Shown here: one piece after another, positions 35,447 to 47,422 of the stretch | How the letters are laid out: each line of letters opens with the position of its first letter | How positions within the stretch are numbered: position 1 is the stretch's first letter | From: Deroplatys truncata | Lineage: Eukaryota > Arthropoda > Insecta > Mantodea > Mantidae | Reading direction: 5' to 3' | DNA length: 64,000 bases | NCBI GenBank assembly: GCA_030765065.1 | Contig: CM060981.1 | Span: 229,469,152-229,533,151, forward strand | The notes under the pieces: model-generated | What the model was told of the DNA's origin: nothing | The model's database searches: none | What the model saw: the letters and a program-made list of their open reading frames with translations, nothing else | Translations under genes and position numbers: made by a program

Positions 35447-35693
35447 TACGCAGATGGCAGCATATTGTATAGGCTGTCAGTTAAGGTATTATACTACTAG
35501 AAAGTTGCTTTGCCCAAAAATGACATTATTTTAGGCAGTCATTCAATAGCTGGACGACAAATAATGCACTGCTGTTGTGTTGGATGCTATAATTGCTTCA
35601 AAATAGGGACCACAGAAACAGAATTTATAATATTGTAGTTCTATCAGATGCTGGCTTACAGTAAATTTACAAATAATTTGTCTTGGCTTGCAG
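35447..35693. other. Probable intron sequence upstream of the Ig exon
   Basis: Ends in a 3' splice site, TTGTCTTGGCTTGCAG, at 35693. Nothing else is recognised. Confidence 0.5.
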
Positions 35694-36005
35694 AACCTCC
35701 AAGAGGCCTGTATCTGGCAGTGGACGGGCGACGTCTTGACCCAGGGAATGCCTTCCTGCCAGTGAAGGAAGGTGGTGAGTTGCTGGTAACATGTGCAGTT
35801 GAAGGAGGCCATCCTCCAGCGTCGCTAGCCTGGCGCATGGATCCACCGCACCATCTCAACACATCCAGTACTCCGGGGTTGCACTCTAGCGAAGCACACT
35901 TAGGCACGGTGATGAGGACCCACCACAACGCCACCGTGATGTGTCTAGCCCACCATCAGGCACTGCAGCATCCGCTCAATCAGTCCCTCAGGCTGCATGT
36001 CCAAT
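35694..36005 (+). CDS. Single exon of an Ig-domain cell-surface protein (sidestep-like)
   Basis: This is the one convincing host exon. It is 312 bp, entered through CAG at 35691-35693 and left through GTAAGT at 36006-36011. The reading frame enters at codon position 2 and leaves after position 1, the 1-1 phase typical of Ig-domain exons. The translation has the C2-set layout: PPRGLYLAVDGRRL, KEGGELLVTCAVEGGHPPA (first Cys), SLAWRMD (core Trp) and HNATVMCLAHH (second Cys), ending in a hydrophobic strand, LRLHVQ. The pattern 'EGGEL..TC.V.GG.PP...W' resembles sidestep-type neuronal guidance receptors and related nephrin-like proteins. That family call is from memory. There is an N-glycosylation-type NAT and no signal or membrane segment in this exon. 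Codons are much more GC-rich than the flanks. No other exon was found. Confidence 0.85.
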
Positions 36006-36381
36006 GTAAGTATCACATATTACTTCGGCCTCATTTCGCCACAGGAACATATTGATGTCCATGAATACATATTTAGCGTTTTAACACTTTACTGTTTCCA
36101 TAAATCCAAAGTTGCCAAATTAATGTTTATGTACTTTAATAAGATATTCACTATCTTACACTAGAAAAGGGATATTAATTCTATAATGGGGTATGATGAA
36201 CCCATTAGCTTAAATTTTACTTCTTTTCTATATTTTGATGCCAGATGCACAAACATTTTTTACATTTTAGGATTACAGTTTGATTCTGCTAAATGTAGTA
36301 ATAAATTTTAATAATAATTTTAAAATAATTTTAATTTAAATAATTTTAATAATAATAGGCATAGATTTTGGGGGGGCTATA
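36006..36381. other. Probable intron sequence after the Ig exon
   Basis: Starts with the consensus donor GTAAGT. The rest is AT-rich, with an ATTTTAATAAT run at about 36298-36356. Confidence 0.5.
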
Positions 36382-36620
36382 CACAGGCTGGACCATATAA
36401 GATCATACTGTACATTATCTCCAAAACTAAGCGTTGTAGAAAGAAATGTCTTTAACAAAAGTTGCTTGGTATTATGGGAGAAAATAAATGCCATTAGTCG
36501 TGTTATGATGGTCATTTTAGGCTCATACAAAATGTAGGTTCCAATTTAAAATAATGAAATTGACACTAAAATGACCATAATAACGTCCTCCAAACAAAAT
36601 GGTCCTTAAATGGTCCAACC
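36382..36620. mobile_element. Short mariner-type MITE
   Basis: About 240 bp with inverted ends (GGCTGGACCAT at the left, and GGTTGGACCAT on the other strand at the right) and TATA outside both. The interior shares AACTAAGCGTTGTAGAAAG and TTAGTCGTGTT with the element at 14757-16222. The middle is itself palindromic (ATTTTAGGCTC and CACTAAAATGACC blocks). No coding capacity. Confidence 0.65.
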
Positions 36621-37079
36621 TATACAACCTCCTTTTTATTAAGGACATGAATGTTTGTTACATTGCGTTGTATTTGAATATTGCTGATCAAACTAACGGT
36701 ATCTTAGCAACAAGGTATATATTTATCCCACAATGTTCCAATAATTTGGTTAATTTTAGTATATTTTCGTAAAATTAGTACCTTTTTGTCTATCTTGAGA
36801 GTGAATCGGATATAAAATATTGTCGTATTTACGTATAGAGTATTATTAAATAACAACAAAGAAAATTATGTAAGTCACTGTTTAAAATGCTCAAGAAAAT
36901 GTAAGACAACGCCGGTTATATTGCTTTGAAAATTCTAAAACATAATGAAAAATAATTTGTATTTGTAGGAAATTCTCAATCTTAAATCATAACAGAACAG
37001 TAAATTATGGGGTTCAAACCAAAATATGTTTGAGCAAACTGTTCAGAAAATGGGTTTTCTAATTTAATAATTAATCTTT
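36621..37079. other. Unassigned AT-rich sequence
   Basis: No feature is recognised; it could be intron of the gene with the Ig exon. Confidence 0.3.
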
Positions 37080-39096
37080 ATTACTTTCTCTACTAGGGGG
37101 AGAGATACTTCGATATTAATATTACATCGCAAATGCAAGTTTTGAAGCCCCTGAATAAAAAATATTTTAGAGAAAGCTCTGTGTGTTTGTCTGTGTGAAT
37201 GTATATCTGTGAACAGCATAACTCAGAAACGAAAATTCGGATAAATACCAAACTTGGTATTTAGGTTCAGTGTCTTTTAAAAATGTAACACGAGGATTTT
37301 CAAGAAAATACCCCCACCCCAGACTATCCTTTACATAGAATTTTTTTAAAAAATTGATTTTCTCAAAAATTGCACTTAACAATTTTGATTATTATATATA
37401 TTTAAGATGTTTCATGACAAATGAAATGTATATCTCGAATTTTCTGGGAATGTCCCCAAAAGTCCTCTTCATTCTAATGGCTTTTGCATAAATGATAAAC
37501 CGTAAGAGATAGATAAAATTATTCTGCACAACAAATGTACAGAAACTGGCCACCGTTGTTATCCATATGTTTTTTTGACACCTCTTTAGGAAACTGTCCA
37601 TCATTCGCCTAATTCACGTTGAGAAATGCTGGCAATTTCCTGGCGGATATTTTGTTTAAATTCTTCCACGGTGGGTGGGTTTGTCTTGTGCACTTTATGC
37701 TTTAAGTTACCCCAGAGATAGAAATTGCTGGGGTTAGGTCGGGGGACCGAGGGGCCCACAAATCTCTATTAATAATTTTGTCCTCAAACACACTTTCAAT
37801 TGTTCTCATCGAGATATTGGCCGTATGTGCTGTTGCAGTCTTGTTGAAAAAAGGCAAAATCACGCCTCCTGTTTGTTAATTCTCTAAAACGGGGGGGGGA
37901 CAAAGTTGTCTTCACGTATGTACGGGCGTCAACTGTTTGACTCGTAAACAATTGGCCCTATAACTCTTTCTCCGGTCATAGGGTACCATACACCAATTTT
38001 TTCGTCGTGAAGGAGTACTTCATGAACAATATTAGGTTTGTCAGAACTGCAATAACGATTATTTTGTGTACACACATATCCATGAAGGTGAAACCAAGCC
38101 TCGTCCGTGAAAAATATTAAATATGGGTCTATTGAGACTCCACTCACAACATGTGCGTCTAATTACAGAATCACCTGCTTGAAGAGCATGTGCCACAGTT
38201 ATTTTAAATGATTTTAACTTCAGCAATTCGAAAGCTCTTCGCTCAGAGCCATAAGAAATGCCTGCCTGTTGTAAAGGTCGCCTAAGTGGTTTTTGGGGTA
38301 ATTCTCCAAATGACGACTGATGTCAAATGTTTCTTCGGTACACCGTCTTTTAGATTTCTTAGCCTGAAAACTTCCTATGGCCTAAATTTATTGTAAAGGT
38401 CATAGATTGTTGTACAGCTGTCACTTTTATACCTGGAAATCTTTCTGCAAATTGTACTTTCACTTGGCGAGTTGACTGAGTTAATCGAATCATAAATAAA
38501 TACACGCAGTGCAGTAGAAAGCATGCACTGAGCCATAATATACTTTGTGACTAAGTACAGGACAAAATGACAAATAACTCGTAATAACTAACATCACATC
38601 ACCATCAACTCAATACTGCACTTCACACTGCAGAGCAAAACCACATCAACAGCATGACCTTGTTTCCAGCAGCAGTGCGTTATTATGTTTCCACGGGCCC
38701 AGTGGAAAACCGCAGCGCAGCCGGTTCGCAGTTTCTTGGCTCTCCCGTTAGAACTCGTTAAAATACATAGTTCATGTCGTATACATTTTTTGTGTGGAGT
38801 GAACTATTTCCGAGATATTCCTTGTTATTTATTTGAATTTTCCAATATTTGTGCTTTTTCTCAAATGGAAATTCCTTATTGTTTTTTTTTTTTGTTTATT
38901 TTTTATTTAATGTCCTGGACTTGCAAAGAGAATGGAATGCTCCATAACCAGCGCTTAAAAGATTTGACTATCGCTTAAAGCCTACCATGTTCCCCTTGCA
39001 CATACAAGAAAATTAGCTATGTTTATCTCGAATAAGCGTTTGTAAAAATAGTTTGTACAAGTGTAGAGAACGTCATGTGAGTGTAACACATCAGAT
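37080..39096 (-). repeat. R900 copy, reverse, split by a mariner element
   Basis: The left part (37080-37539) runs from TTACTTTCTCTACTAGGGGG to the GATAAAATTATTCTGCACAA block. The right part (38751-39096) resumes with CTCGTTAAAATACATAG and ends GTGAGTGTAACACATCAGAT. The gap is filled by the mariner at 37540-38748. Confidence 0.82.
37540..38748 (-). mobile_element. Tc1/mariner element, inactive, inserted in R900
   Basis: A 1.2 kb element lies at a TA in R900 (TA at 37538-37539 and 38749-38750). Short inverted AGAAACTG motifs are at 37541-37548 and 38729-38736, the right one slightly recessed. Minus-strand translation shows a mariner transposase of the same group as at 3622-5630: LIFFTDEAWFHLHGYV (first Asp, about 38080-38130), AFFQQDCNSTYGQYLDE (second Asp, about 37810-37860) and APRSPDLTPANFYLWG (about 37715-37765). 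In the last block the usual catalytic Asp is Asn. Several frameshifts, a G-run at 37891-37899 and this substitution make it inactive. The N-terminal helix-turn-helix part is too broken to read confidently. Confidence 0.82.
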
Positions 39097-39726
39097 ATTC
39101 TGTTTTTTCAAATAAATAAATAGATTCAGTTCAGAAACTCACAAACTTCCCGATGTTCTGAGAAAAACACCTTTTCTACTGACAAGAAAGTCTTATATGC
39201 TCCATTTTTTCACTTCTTTGTCTAAGGCATGGTACCTTAAGAGACTGATGATGATCCGAAAAATCGAAACCCTGTTTGAACGGAGTTGATGGCACTTGTA
39301 TGGACGCCTTTCAGACAAAACAAAAGAACACTTGTCTCCAATAGGCTTCAGTGTTGAGTTTGAGTTACAGTTTTAGCTTTGTTGTAGAGCATCTCAACGT
39401 AAGAACTGCCCTGTTTGTAATCGAACCTTTCTCGCAGTAAGGTTCCTTTGTGAGTTCAGAAAAGTCACAACACCACTTTTCCTCAAAAAATGTCACTCTG
39501 GTGCCACTTCTTCACTGAAGAGCACCTGCTCTGCATGTAATACCTTTCTCCCTTATTGGGAGAAATAATACGCAGTCTACTTAAAGATGTCTTAAGTGGC
39601 CATCGATTGATCTCAATAGAAGAAATGGAGGAAGAAGCGGTGCATGTTTGACTTATTTATGGCAGTTAGTGGATCGCTGAATAAATTACGTTTGAAAGTA
39701 GGGTAACCATATAAACGTTGATGTAA
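39097..39726. other. Unassigned sequence
   Basis: No feature is recognised on either strand. Confidence 0.35.
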
Positions 39727-39730
39727 AATG

Positions 39731-40708
39731 TATCGCGGTATCGTTCGTGTTATATTATTTGCTGAGCGCCTGTTATTGTTTTACTATTTTGAATTTTGGG
39801 TTCTTTGTCCTCCGGCTAGCTATTGTTACTCAGTCGAGCAAATCTCTTGAACAGGGTGTGTAAACGGAAAGGAGTTGTTACTAAAAGATAACACTGATAA
39901 AAGAATTTGTTTTTATACTTTTATTGCCGTCACACTTTATTAATTTCACACATTTACTCTTGATACACGCCTGACTGAAATGTTATATTTTCGAATTTAA
40001 CTACAATAACTTATATGCCACACACTATTAATTCGCGTGTTTCACATTTTGTAACTAAGTTTACGACGCGAGAGATTCTATAGAACTGCGCGACGTGTAA
40101 CTCGTGAATGATTCTGTTCAACTGCGCGACGTGTAACTCGTGAATGCTTCTGTTGAACTGCGTGACGTGTAACTCGTGAAAGATTCTGTAGAACTGTACG
40201 ACGTGTTACTCGTGAATGATTCGGTTGAACTGCGCGACGTGTAACTCGTGAATGATTCTGTAGAACTGCGCGACGTGTAACTCGTGAATGATTCTGTTGA
40301 ACTGCGCGATACCAGTCTTTGGCTCAGAATTTATACTCCCTCACCTCGATATGCCTAAACATTATAACAGAGCTGCTATTGCTTAATAAAGCGCGCCAAC
40401 ATTAGCGTATATTTTTATATCCAATCAAAATTATGAACACATATGCTCTAGGGAAGAAATTCCCTCCAGTTCTAAAGAAAGGCACGCTACTCTGACGTCA
40501 TTTGTTTGCCTCTTCTAATTGATAATCAACTCATCCCCTCGTTTCATTTTTATCCGCTCCTATTGTCAGTTTCAGTGAGGCCGTGTAAACTTATTTCCTA
40601 ATAATGCTTATAGTTAACAAACATCTCAAATCATTGCCATACAATAATGTTAATTTACACTACAATCACTCTGGCATTTACAGTGTTGTGATATAAAATA
40701 CTGCCTCA
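39731..40708 (-). mobile_element. Solo LTR, family LTR-1, copy b
   Basis: A 978 bp block begins TATCGCGGTATCGTTCGTG (first G mutated to A) and ends ATACTGCCTCA. It is flanked by AATG on both sides (39727-39730 and 40709-40712). Close to copy a along its length; its 36-bp array (40074-40310) has about 6.5 units, the most of the three. The sense strand is minus. Confidence 0.88.
40074..40310. repeat. 36-bp tandem repeat inside LTR-1 copy b
   Basis: About 6.5 units of GATTCTGTTGAACTGCGCGA followed by CGTGTAACTCGTGAAT. The units here are more alike than those in the copy at 3807, suggesting recent amplification or homogenisation. Confidence 0.88.
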
Positions 40709-40712
40709 AATG

Positions 40713-41032
40713 GTAAGTGTTCCGATGTTGAAATACGTTATAAACCGTTAAGCTATTTACAGTATAAACTGACAAACAATTCTACACTTATATTTCACCA
40801 AAGATTATAACCATCGTCGTCTGGTTCGAAGAAGGAATGTTCATAATAGCCACCGTAAAACGTTTCAAAAATAATCCTACCATTTGCCATATGCCTAAGC
40901 TAGAGTAACGTTTGCGGGATTATTACTGAAACTTTAGTTGCGAACTTAGGAGATGTCTATAAACGGTATCTATAAACATCCAGAATAAAATATGTAATTA
41001 AATTGTTTTTAGACGGAGTGTACTGTTGGTCA
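40713..41032. other. Unassigned sequence
   Basis: No feature is recognised. Confidence 0.3.
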
Positions 41033-41538
41033 TTTTTACTTTCTCTACTAAGTATATTAAGTAGGGGAAGTATTGTGTTCCACACAAAAACTCGATACCG
41101 AAATTTCACCGGAAATACATGTTTTGAGACTCCCTGAATCCAAAAAAGGCCGTTTTAGAAAACTTTCTGTGTGTGTGTGAACAGCTTAACTTAAAAACGA
41201 AAAGTCGCATAAATGCAAAACTTGGTATTTAGGTTCAGTATCTATCAAATTTGCGACATGAAGATTTTCAAGAAAATCCCCCCAACCCAGACTACCCTTT
41301 ACAGTGAATATTTTTTGAAAATTTTATTTTCTCAAAAATAGCTCAAACGATTTTGACTTTATATATTTAAGATATTTGCATGGCAAATAAAATGTATATC
41401 TTGGATTTTCTGGAAATGTCCCCAAAAGTCCTCTTCATCCTGAATGACTTTCCATAACTAGTAAACTGTGAGAAGTAGACAAAATTTAATCCACAAAAAA
41501 TGTAGATCTCGTTAAAACACAGTTAGTCATATATATAT

Positions 41539-42018
41539 TGTCGTATGCCTCACTTTATAATTTATAGATGCAGAGGGGAGCTACTCGCTTGCGAGAGGGA
41601 TCGTTAACCAAACAAAGAACTTTAATTTACGAGGCAACGACGAAGGACGCAGCTAAGTTAAATCACGAAATAATTAATACACCAACACAATGCCTGGCTT
41701 AAGGGAGAGGAAAGGATTCTATTCCACCATAATTAAAAGTTAAAAGGCGTGGATGGCACACAATTTATTGGATGAAGTTAGTTACATAGCTTTGCCCATT
41801 GCCTGTCGACGAGGACATCGTGTGTTAGCAGTTTCCCGTCTGTCTCACTCGAAGCCTACTCACTGAATCATACAAGAAACCCCACGCCAAGTTGGCGTCA
41901 GTAACGCTATCCCCTCCTAGACACACTGTTTCCCCTGACTCGCCCCTACTCACAGACAAACTGCCGTGCTTCGGAGTCCAGAGAGCGTCTTTATATTATC
42001 ATCTGTGCACATGCCACA
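41539..42018 (-). repeat. 3' LTR of the gypsy element
   Basis: 480 bp. On the sense (minus) strand it starts TGTGGCATGTGCACAG, with a TATA-like GATAATATAAAGACG shortly after, and contains CCAATAAATT (polyadenylation-type) further in. It ends CATACGACA. Confidence 0.93.
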
Positions 42019-42035
42019 TCTCCCCCTGGCCACCG
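42019..42035 (-). promoter_or_regulatory. Polypurine tract of the gypsy element
   Basis: On the minus strand CCAGGGGGAGA lies directly before the 3' LTR, as expected for the plus-strand primer of reverse transcription. Confidence 0.7.
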
Positions 42036-44186
42036 AAGTCGACGCCCTCGTCGACACAAGGAAAATAAAGATAATAAGAAACATGAAAAGAACAAAACAA
42101 AATGACATACAAAAATGACATACACATGTGTAATGAACCAAAATATAACAATAATATACATGTGTGATAAGCACCCAGACGACGACACAATGTTGCTGGG
42201 CGATGTGGAGACACGAGAAACTAAAGTGCTGTCGACTAATGTTGTTAATGCACTTATACTTGAGCATCCCGCACACGCACACACCACGCTGCCTCAGTTC
42301 ACAGGCACACTACACTGCGCAAGATATCGATGGTCTGCTGGAACTGTTTGTGGGTGATTTTATACAGTGCCCACAACGGCGATTTGTCCTGGTGTAGAAT
42401 TATCACCGCAGGTCTCTGGTGATGACAACAGGGTGGGCAGTCGCTGGCTTGGACTGACCCCGACATAGTGGCTCCTTATGCCACGGCAGTGTCGTGGCTG
42501 CCCGACAGCTTCCCTGTGGTGTTTCTTGACTCCTGGTGTGCTACGGGGATGCTCCTGGATGTTCTCGAGCTCCGCCACAGCAAAAGACTAGAACAAAACC
42601 ACCAAACAATAAAAAAAGGTGCTCCCACAAACAATCACACATAAAAGGAACGGTATGTCATGTACAATTAAAGATTTTAAAGGTTGAAAAGTTTACACTA
42701 AAATTCTTTTGACATGGGCAAAGAAAGAGAAACAAAATAAGTACAAATTGGCATAAGAACTAGATATTTATAGAGAGTTGCCATCCAAAATTTAACTTAC
42801 AATGCTTCACAATCCAAATAAAACAGTAAAACAGACTCAGAATACATTAACATGACAGAAAAGAAACATAACCTTATTTGGGATCCCAATATTAAATCTT
42901 AATAACCAGCTGGTATCACTAACAAAAGAAAATAAGTGCACTTACAAGACAATCACACATGACAATGAAATGAACTCATTCACACTGACCATGGCCCAAA
43001 TTACACACAACACTCACTTAACTATCTACTCAAACTAGTGTATGCATCACTACAAACTACATCCACAATACATCTCTAAACTACGCCACGTGACATGCTT
43101 TCAACTACTATTGTCCTACTCTTATCACTAATACCGTTTCTCGTCCACAGTACTATCTTCCTCATCTCATTATTATCATCAACTCAATCATAATCATCGT
43201 CATCAGCAGTATTTCAATCATCAACATTTTTATCTCAACTTTCAATTTTCTCGTCAAAACAAAACATCTTCACTTACGTGTCTCATTTAACATGCTGTAA
43301 ATTCAAAACATCTAACAGAGGCATAACCTTCAAGAAATCACATTAACATTTCAGGAAGGACACAAATAACATGACATTATACTGTTGCATCCACATCCTC
43401 CAAATCAAGAATTAAGCTGGAAAACAGGTGGTATTAAAATTTTTTATCTAAATTGGTAATAAACTTGTTGCATAAACAGAAAAAACATTATTCACATTAC
43501 AATCACTTCCATCCATTTAATCTCTCGTGTGAATTCATCACACACGCTATACTGGGCACGTTACAGCAACACCAATAAGCCAAAATCTCTGAAATCATAC
43601 AACTGTCGGGGTTACACTGTGGCACTTCCACCGAAGCTAACATCATCTCATCTCTTCTCATCTCTCCTCATCTCATTAACACCGTCGGGGTTACTCTTAC
43701 GCACATCCACCGAGGCAAATCTCAACTCTTATTTCTCACATAACCTCACACTACGCCATCGGGGTTACTCTTTGGCACTCCCACCGAGCCAAATCTCACA
43801 TATATCACATAACCTCAAATACACACACTATTCATGCAACAATTTTCTGCAAATAAAAATCACAGCATCATTATGAAACCCAAAATCAAATCGAGTCAAA
43901 TCAAATCATATCAAATCAAATCGAATGCAACAAAACAACATCACATCATTACTCAAAACAATACTGTCACAGAACATTCCTGAAAATGAAAGCTCAATTA
44001 AGCACATAGTACACCTGAAACACATTCCTGCAGCATAATACAACAAAACAAATGATTTGCAATTCCCAAAACATAATTTAAAATTTAAGTTACACCCAAA
44101 ACAATAATACACTTGTAATTTAGCAGAGGCATTCATATCACACATTCCTAAAAGCAAAGCTTAATTAAGCATCACAAACTCAGACT
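42036..44186 (-). other. Long non-coding 3' region of the gypsy element
   Basis: About 2.2 kb between the end of integrase and the purine tract. Minus-strand frames are short and show no envelope-like signal, furin site or membrane segment. It contains the tandem repeat at 43605-43805 and an ATCAAATC-rich run at about 43884-43925. Confidence 0.6.
43605..43805. repeat. Three-unit tandem repeat in the gypsy 3' region
   Basis: Three units of about 75 bp begin TCGGGGTTAC and continue through a CACYTCCACCGA block to AATCTCA (starts about 43605, 43685 and 43759). CATCTCATCTCTTCTC low-complexity DNA lies in the first spacer. Confidence 0.75.
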
Positions 44187-47100
44187 TTACAGTCTATAAG
44201 GACCCACAGGATCATAGTAAGGGTAAAGGCGTGACACATGAACACTCTGATGTTTGGTACGGGGAGCATGAGGTCGACCAACAAGGTAGGTAACAGGAGT
44301 GATCTGTCGGATAATTTCAAAAGGGCCAAAATATCTATGTAGAAACTTTGTACATTTACCTTTCTTCCTAATGGGAGTGAAAACTTTAACTAATTGACCC
44401 ACATTATAAACCACATCTCTATGTTTAGCGTCAAATGCTTCTTTTTGCTTCACCTGCTGCTTTGTAATGTTAGCAACAGCAACCTCTCGTGCTTTTGAAT
44501 CACTTGCAATGTCTGTCTCACAAAAAGGTCATTAGACGTAGCTTGTAGCTGAACCTGGTTAGGTAAAGAAGGCTCTCGACCATATATCAAGAAAAAGGGT
44601 GAAAATTTAGTAGACTCTTGAACACTCGAGTTATATGAAAAGATGACATAGGGCAATATTGAGTCCCAATTCTTCTGATTATTATCCACAAAATGGCTGA
44701 GCATATTTAAGAGGGTTTGGTTAAATCTTTCAGTAAGTCCGTTGCAAGCTGGATGATAAGCACTGGTGAAATTGGAAGACACTGATAAAGATCTCAACAA
44801 TTCTTGTGTCACCTCACTCAAGAAAACTGAGCCACGATCAGATAACAAGGCAGCAGGGGCTCCATGCTTACAGATGATGTTATGCAAAATAAATTTAGCA
44901 ACTTGAGGGATTGTTGCTGAAGAAAGCGACGCAGACTCGACCCAGCGAGAAGCATACTCGGTCGCAACGACAACATACTTGTGTCCAGAATTGGAGCGTG
45001 GGAGAGGCCCAAGCAAATCAATACCCCACCGCTCGCCTACAGATGTAACCGGAATTGGTTGTAATAAGCCTGCTGGTTTCAGATTCTTCGGTCCTTTTCT
45101 TGTTTGACAGCTGGGACAGGTTCGTACAAAATGTTCAATATCTTTCTTCATCCCAATCCAGTAATACCTGGAGTGAATTTTGGCAAATGTTTTTGAGAAT
45201 CCTAAGTGGCCTGAAAGAGGATCATCATGACATGAAGAAAGAATTTCATGTTTTAGAGCTTCTGGAATAACCAGCAGATGGAGAGGGCCAGTGGAGCCTG
45301 CATTTTTACGATAAAGAACACCTGATTTGAGTGTGTAGTTGGAAACTTGTCTCTGAAGCTTACCAGGGGCCGCCGGAGGATCATGGACAGCATTAATAAG
45401 CTCAAGTAATCCAGTATCTTTCTTCTGGTGGTCAGCAACTTCAACTGATGACAGCAAACATGTGGGGAGTTCATCAAGCTGTTCAAGATCACTTTCTGTA
45501 GGTTGTAACACAGGAAATCTCGATAGAGTATCAGCATCATGATGTTTCTTGCCAGATTTATAAGAAATGGTATAATCAAACTCTTGCAATTTCAAACTCC
45601 ATCGTGCCAAACGCCCAGTCAAATCTTTCAAATTATTTAAATAACAAAGAGAGTGATGATCAGATACAATATGAACCTTGTAGCCATAAACAAAACTGCG
45701 GAAGTGGGTAAGTTCAAACAGGATGGCCAACAATTCCAACTCAGGAACACTGTAATTACGTTCACATTTAGATAGTGTCCTTGAAGCATAGCCCACTGGT
45801 TTCAACACATTATCAATCTTCTGATACAACACTGAGGCAACCCCTAATCCACTGGCATCAGAGTGTAGTTCGGTATAAGCACCAGGAGTATAGTGAGCTA
45901 AGACAGGGGCCGAAACTAATAAGTCCTTCAAATTTTGAAATGCAGTTTGCTGATCAGATCCCCAAATAAAACTTTGATTCTTCCTAGTCAACTGAATTAG
46001 TGGTTGAGCAATATTAGCATAGTCCTTGATGAATTTCCTGTAAAAATTAAACAATCCCAAAACTTTTCTCACATCTCGAACATTTTTAGGACGAGGCAAA
46101 TTTTGAATGGAAACAACTTTGTCAGAATCAGGTGAAATGCCATCTTTAGAAACTTCAAAGCCTAAGAGTTTGATCTTTTGCATGGCGAAGAAACATTTTT
46201 CTGGTTTAAGTTTAAACTTATGGTGATCCAGACGTTGAAAAACAGCCTCAAGATTTTGTAACAACTCCTCAAAGGTTTTAGCAAAAACAACAATGTCATC
46301 CAAATATGCAATAGCCTTTTTAAAATTCAAATCACCTAACAACTTGTCTGCGATGTAACTGAAAAACCTAGGGGCATTTGCCAACCCAAAACTCAAGCGT
46401 GTAAATTGATATTGACCCTGAAAAGTGACAAAAGAGGTGTACTTCTGGCTATACTCTGCAATAGGTACCTGAAAGTATGCTGACAGTAAATCTAATGAGA
46501 CAAACCATTTAGCCTCCCCCAAATAACTTAACAAATCATCTATCAATGGTAAAGGGAAAGAGGTGGTCTCTGTAACAGCATTCAATTTTCTATAGTCGAC
46601 ACAAAATCTCATGGAGCCATTTTTCTTTTTGACAAGTACTACAGGAGAAGCCCAGGAGGACTGTGATTCCTTGATAATGCCAGCATCTTGCATCTCTTTA
46701 ACTTGCTCAGCAATAATTTCCTTTTGTTTATGAGGAACTCTATATGGTCTTTGCTTAATTGGCTTAGGGTCATTTACTTTGATATCAAATTCTGCAACAT
46801 CCGTAGTACCAAGTTCTTGTAATGTTGTGGCAAAAAGATCACTATATTTCAATAACAAAGCATGTAAGTCAGCCTTTTGGGTTTCCAGGAGTTTACCATT
46901 AACATTAAAATTACAATTTGGAGCTGGCAGAGGAGTAACATCGGATGACAAAACAGAATTACTCTGAACGAGTGCAACATCATAAGCTTTAGAAATTTGT
47001 AGACCGAAAACCCAATCATGGTGAGGGTGCCGATGGCGAAAAGTTTGAAACCATGATGCAGCAGTATCTCGTAAATAGCATGGAAAGCATTTCAATTTCA

Positions 47101-47422
47101 TTTCTTCTGACCAGCCATTAGCAGCAGCGACCATTTCAAAGTTCTGCAGAAATTCACGGGCCGACAACCTACTGGAATTCTCAAAGTAAGAGGGGTCAAT
47201 GACCGGGCGGCAGACAGCTGACTGCGTTGCACGGGCCACGACAGGCGGATTAGACATCACTGATAACTGAGTAACAACAGGCGTACTAACACTGGACATA
47301 GATTCCTCTTCACTGTGCTCGCTAACTGGAGCAATTGCTATAGCAGATTTCTGCGTAGTACGTCGCTTAGGCATGATTGCAGCACAAAAGTTTACGCAAC
47401 CAGTAAATAAACAGTATGACAA
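44187..47422 (-). pseudogene. Gypsy gag-pol frame with gag/protease deletion and a late frameshift
   Basis: The main frame is 990 codons (47422-44450). The likely start is the Met at residue 17 (MPKRRTTQ). Residues 17-137 are an N-terminal gag segment (LRDTAASWFQTF). At about residue 138 it passes without a stop into sequence just before reverse transcriptase. No zinc knuckle and no protease D[S/T]G are present, so gag's end and protease are missing. Reverse transcriptase has VSLDLLSAYFQV (Asp 311) and YLDD (373-376). RNase H has LHSDASG (Asp 522) and SDHHSL (Asp 588). Integrase has GHLG and CPSC zinc ligands (739, 769, 772) and a D,D-35-E triad at Asp 802, Asp 862 and Glu 898. A one-base shift at about 44491-44496 moves the C-terminal GPF/Y-type module (YFGPFEI) into the adjoining frame 44187-44453. 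Confidence 0.9.

Noticed and set aside
39380-39640. Possible additional mariner fragment
   Set aside because: No DDE block could be read in any frame.
42036-44186. Envelope gene in the gypsy element
   Set aside because: Only short frames on the sense strand, with no signal peptide, cleavage site or membrane segment.
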